Assembly: GCA_024638355.1 (NCBI GenBank)
Contig: JAHEKO010000186.1
Span: forward strand, 1 to 7,418
Direction: 5' to 3'
From: Acidobacteriota bacterium
Lineage (GTDB): Bacteria > Acidobacteriota > Thermoanaerobaculia > Multivoradales > JAHEKO01
Length of the DNA stretch: 7,418 bases
A program made the position numbers and the translations under genes. The notes under the pieces were generated by a model that made no database searches, was not told the origin of the DNA, and saw only the letters and a list, made by a program, of their open reading frames with translations. Of this stretch, positions 4,892-7,418 are shown piece after piece (the first letter of the stretch is position 1; every line of letters begins with the position of its first letter).

Positions 4892-6171
4892 CCGAGCTCC
4901 ACCCGGCGCCCGGCGATCAGGGTCGCGACGGGGCGGCCGCGCAGCTTCCAGCCGGCGAACGGGGTGTTGCGGCCCTTGCTCTCGAAGCGCGCAGGGCTGA
5001 CGGTCATCTGCCGCTTGGTGGAGAACAGGGTGACGTCCGCCACGTCGCCCGGGGCGAGCCGCCCGCCCGCAATCCCCAGAGCGCGCGCGGGCCCGGTCGA
5101 CAGCAGTTCGACCAGCCGCGGCAGTTCGATCAGGCCGGGACGAACCAGCCGATCGAGGCAGAGACCGAGAGTCGTCTCCAACCCGACGATGCCGAACGGC
5201 GCCAGGCTGAACTGCACGTCCTTCTCGTCGGCGTGATGGGGCGCGTGGTCGCTGGCGATGGCGTCGATGGTGCCGTCGGCGATCCCGGCGAGGAGCGCCT
5301 GGCGGTCGTCCTCGCTGCGTAGCGGCGGCTTCATCTTGGTGTGGGTCGAGAAGCCGCTGTCGTGGACCTCGCGATCGGTCAGGAGCAGATGATGGGGGGT
5401 CACCTCGCAGGTCGCTCCCAGTCCCCGAGCCTTGGCGTCGCGCACCAGCTCGAGGCTGTGGGCGGTCGACAGGTGGGCGACGTGGTAGCGCCCTCCGGTC
5501 TCTTCGAGAAGCCGCAGGTCACGCGCCACCATCAGGTCCTCGGCGGCGCCCGGCAGACCCGGCAGGCCGAGGCGCGTCGACCACTCGCCCTCGTGCATCA
5601 CGCCGTCGGTACCGAGGCCGAGGTCCTCGGCGTGCTGGATTACCGGCACGTCGAAGTGCCGCGCATAGAGCAGCGCGCGCCGCATCAGCTCGGGGCTCAT
5701 GACCGGGAAGCCGTCATCCGAGATGGCCACCACGCCGGCACCGACCATATCTCCGACCTCCGCCAGCTCCTCGCCCTTCTGCCCCTTGCTGATGGCGCCG
5801 ATCGGATAGACGCGGGCGAAGCCGTGGCGCGCCGCTTCCTTCACGATGTGCTCGGTCACCGAGCGGTTGTCGCAGGGCGGCGAGGTGTTGGGCATGCAGG
5901 CGACCGCGGTGAAGCCGCCCGCGGCGGCGGCGCGGGTGCCGCTGGCGATGTCCTCCTTGTACTCCTGCCCCGGCTCACGCAGGTGGACGTGGATGTCGAT
6001 CAGGCCGGGCGTCACCACCAGGCCCTCGGCGTCCAGGGTCTCGCCGCCGCGGCCCGGCTTGAGAGCCTTGCCGACCTTCTCCACCCGTCCGTCGACGATC
6101 AGGAGGTCGAGCTCGTCGTCGACGCCCTGGCCCGGATCGATCAGACGGCCACCGCTGATCAGTAGTCGCAT
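4888..6171 (-). CDS. pyrC: Dihydroorotase (type I)
   Basis: Catalyses the reversible cyclisation of N-carbamoyl-aspartate to dihydroorotate, the third step of de novo pyrimidine synthesis. 427 residues, typical for type I enzymes. The amidohydrolase ligands are all present: His61 and His63 in DIHVHLREPG, Asp153 in ISDDG, His180 in QHAED, His233 in HVAHLS and Asp307 in SDHAPH. It is therefore not the degenerate pseudo-dihydroorotase that accompanies some aspartate carbamoyltransferases. The metal bridging residue at position 153 is Asp, as in the Aquifex-type enzyme, rather than the carboxylated Lys of other types. The ATG follows the pyrB stop directly with no spare base, with AGGAG nine bases upstream inside the end of pyrB. 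The end overlaps the phosphatase start. Confidence 0.97.
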   Translation of the reverse strand: MRLLISGGRLIDPGQGVDDELDLLIVDGRVEKVGKALKPGRGGETLDAEGLVVTPGLIDIHVHLREPGQEYKEDIASGTRAAAAGGFTAVACMPNTSPPCDNRSVTEHIVKEAARHGFARVYPIGAISKGQKGEELAEVGDMVGAGVVAISDDGFPVMSPELMRRALLYARHFDVPVIQHAEDLGLGTDGVMHEGEWSTRLGLPGLPGAAEDLMVARDLRLLEETGGRYHVAHLSTAHSLELVRDAKARGLGATCEVTPHHLLLTDREVHDSGFSTHTKMKPPLRSEDDRQALLAGIADGTIDAIASDHAPHHADEKDVQFSLAPFGIVGLETTLGLCLDRLVRPGLIELPRLVELLSTGPARALGIAGGRLAPGDVADVTLFSTKRQMTVSPARFESKGRNTPFAGWKLRGRPVATLIAGRRVELG

Positions 6172-7113
6172 CTAGCCAATCTCCTGGTGCACGCCCGAAA
6201 GCAGGTAGAGCACCGCCATGCGGATCGCGACGCCGTTCGCGACCTGCTCGAGGATCACCGAGTAGCGGCCCTCCGCGACGTCGCTGGCGATCTCGACGCC
6301 GCGGTTCATCGGCCCCGGATGCATGATGATCACGTCGCGCTTCGCCGCCTTGAGACGCTCGCGCGTGAGCCCGAACAGCCGGAAGTACTCACGGGTCGAG
6401 GGGAACGCCATCCGCGCGCCGCGCTCGAGCTGAACGCGCAGCATCATCACCACGTCGGCGCCGCGGACCGCCTCCTCGATCGAATGCACGACCCGCACGC
6501 CGTACGACTCCATGTCGACCGGCATCAGCGTCCGCGGACCCGCCACCGTGACCTCGGCGCCGAGCTTGCCGAGCAGCAGCACGTTCGAGCGCACCACGCG
6601 GCTGTGCTCGATGTCGCCGACGATCGAGACCTTGAGCCCCTCGAACCGTTTCTTGTGCTGGCGGATGGTGAGGGCGTCGAGCAGCGCCTGCGTCGGATGC
6701 TCGTGCGCGCCGTCGCCGGCGTTGATGACCCCGGCCTCGACCCGCCGGGCGAGCATGTGCGGCACCCCGGGGTGGCCGTGCCGGATGACGATCAGGTCGG
6801 GAGCCATCGCCTGCAGGTTGAGAGCGGTGTCGACCAGGCTCTCCCCCTTGAGCAGGCCCGAGCTCTTGGCCGCGAAGTTGATCGAGTCGGCCGACAGGCG
6901 TTTCTCGGCGATCTCGAAGCTCGAGCGCGTACGCGTCGAGGCCTCGAAGAAGAGGTTCACGACGGTCCGGCCGCGCAGCGTCGGCACCTTCTTGATCGGC
7001 CGGTCGGAGACCTCGCGGAACGATTCGGCGGTATCGAGAACGTGCTCGATCTCCTCCGCGGAAAGATCCGCGATGCCGAGCAGATCTTTCCGCGTCCACG
7101 GGCTGTCGGTCAT
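6172..7113 (-). CDS. pyrB: Aspartate carbamoyltransferase catalytic subunit
   Basis: Condenses carbamoyl phosphate with aspartate, the first committed step of pyrimidine synthesis. 313 residues, normal for a catalytic chain. The carbamoyl-phosphate loop is S-T-R-T-R-S-S-F (59-66); Lys89 in LLKGESL is the expected active-site Lys brought in from the neighbouring subunit; [10 protein letters not shown] (137-146) and [10 protein letters not shown] (265-274) are the further active-site motifs. The HPGPMNRG form is that of the bacterial enzymes that work as plain trimers or with dihydroorotase, and no pyrI regulatory gene is visible. The start at 7113 is chosen because ATGA overlaps the pyrR stop and GGAG lies upstream; a longer frame to 7353 would overlap most of pyrR and lacks family similarity. 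Adjoins pyrC without a gap. Confidence 0.97.
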   Translation of the reverse strand: MTDSPWTRKDLLGIADLSAEEIEHVLDTAESFREVSDRPIKKVPTLRGRTVVNLFFEASTRTRSSFEIAEKRLSADSINFAAKSSGLLKGESLVDTALNLQAMAPDLIVIRHGHPGVPHMLARRVEAGVINAGDGAHEHPTQALLDALTIRQHKKRFEGLKVSIVGDIEHSRVVRSNVLLLGKLGAEVTVAGPRTLMPVDMESYGVRVVHSIEEAVRGADVVMMLRVQLERGARMAFPSTREYFRLFGLTRERLKAAKRDVIIMHPGPMNRGVEIASDVAEGRYSVILEQVANGVAIRMAVLYLLSGVHQEIG

Positions 7114-7418
7114 GTAGCCGGCTTCTCCAGGAGGACGACCTCGTCCTCGCCGTCGGTCACGTCGAAGCGCACGTCGACCATCTCGTTCTCGCGGGTGTCG
7201 ACCCTCTTGCCCACGACGTCCGCATGGATCGGCAGCTCCCGCCGGCCGCGGTCGACGAGGACGGCGAGCCGGATGACCCGCGGCCGGCCGAAGTCGATCA
7301 GCGCGTCCATCGCCGCGCGGATGGTTCGTCCGGTGTAGAGCACGTCGTCGCACAGCACCAGGGCCCGGTCGGCCAGGGTGGTCGGGAAGTGGGTCTCCTT
7401 GACCACCGGCTGCGGCGC
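7110..7418 (-). CDS. pyrR: PyrR, pyrimidine operon regulator / uracil phosphoribosyltransferase, C-terminal part only
   Basis: The last 102 residues are in the window; the 5' part lies beyond the right edge (the full protein is usually about 180 residues). The PRPP-binding loop is clear in [18 protein letters not shown] (visible residues 20-37), followed by the family stretch [20 protein letters not shown]. PyrR binds pyr mRNA in response to UMP/UTP and attenuates the operon, and most members also make UMP from uracil and PRPP. Its target leader would be upstream of its own start, outside this window; I saw no such leader between the pyr genes here. The stop overlaps the pyrB start by four bases (ATGA), so the two are translated together. 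Confidence 0.95.
   Translation of the reverse strand, partial: APQPVVKETHFPTTLADRALVLCDDVLYTGRTIRAAMDALIDFGRPRVIRLAVLVDRGRRELPIHADVVGKRVDTRENEMVDVRFDVTDGEDEVVLLEKPAT

Noticed and set aside
5341..7338. Long plus-strand frames opposite pyrC and pyrB
   Set aside because: Antisense to enzymes with complete catalytic motifs; His/Asp/Arg-rich composition without any family similarity.
6172..7353. A longer pyrB starting at 7353 with an 80-residue N-terminal extension
   Set aside because: The extension is Arg-rich, out of frame over the coding part of pyrR, and unlike any aspartate carbamoyltransferase. The ATG at 7113 has an ATGA overlap and a ribosome site.

Overview
The window is GC-rich bacterial chromosome with every supported gene on the minus strand, so it reads from right to left. 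The M23 peptidase has an N-terminal membrane anchor, and a predicted lipoprotein and a bactofilin-like protein are also present. Together with the strong GC bias this suggests a Gram-negative environmental bacterium of the Acidobacteriota or Myxococcota kind. That placement is only a guess from gene content.

Right half (4043-7418): a pyrimidine-biosynthesis operon. It holds the 3' end of pyrR (regulator / uracil phosphoribosyltransferase), then pyrB (aspartate carbamoyltransferase), pyrC (dihydroorotase) and an inositol-monophosphatase-family phosphatase. The joints are very tight: an ATGA overlap, a stop codon directly abutting a start, and a GTGA overlap. The catalytic and metal-binding residues I looked for are present in pyrB, pyrC and the phosphatase.

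Middle (1633-4027): the same strand continues, with gaps of only 15, 15 and 19 bases, into a cell-envelope set. This is a membrane-anchored M23 endopeptidase with a complete zinc site, a bactofilin-like beta-helix protein with an unrecognised C-terminal region, and a small predicted lipoprotein. A candidate intrinsic terminator begins three bases after the lipoprotein stop. Nothing in the sequence separates the pyr genes from the envelope genes, so they may share a transcript.

Intergenic region (1377-1632): 256 bases with no gene but dense in signals. In reading order it has the terminator, three compact GC-rich hairpins, a near-consensus sigma-70 promoter (TTGACA, 17 bases, TAATCT) in an AT-rich patch, a leader hairpin and a strong Shine-Dalgarno.

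Left end (1-1376): a large gene that runs off the window. It encodes six exact 35-residue tectonin-type repeats, probably a six-bladed beta-propeller, flanked by sequence that may be a split metalloprotease-like domain. Its N-terminal ~100 residues are visibly homologous to the mature part of the lipoprotein encoded just upstream. The lipoprotein therefore looks like a free-standing, membrane-tethered copy of this protein's N-terminal domain. This pair is the most interesting part of the window. One testable reading is a propeptide-like domain paired with a separate inhibitor or partner.
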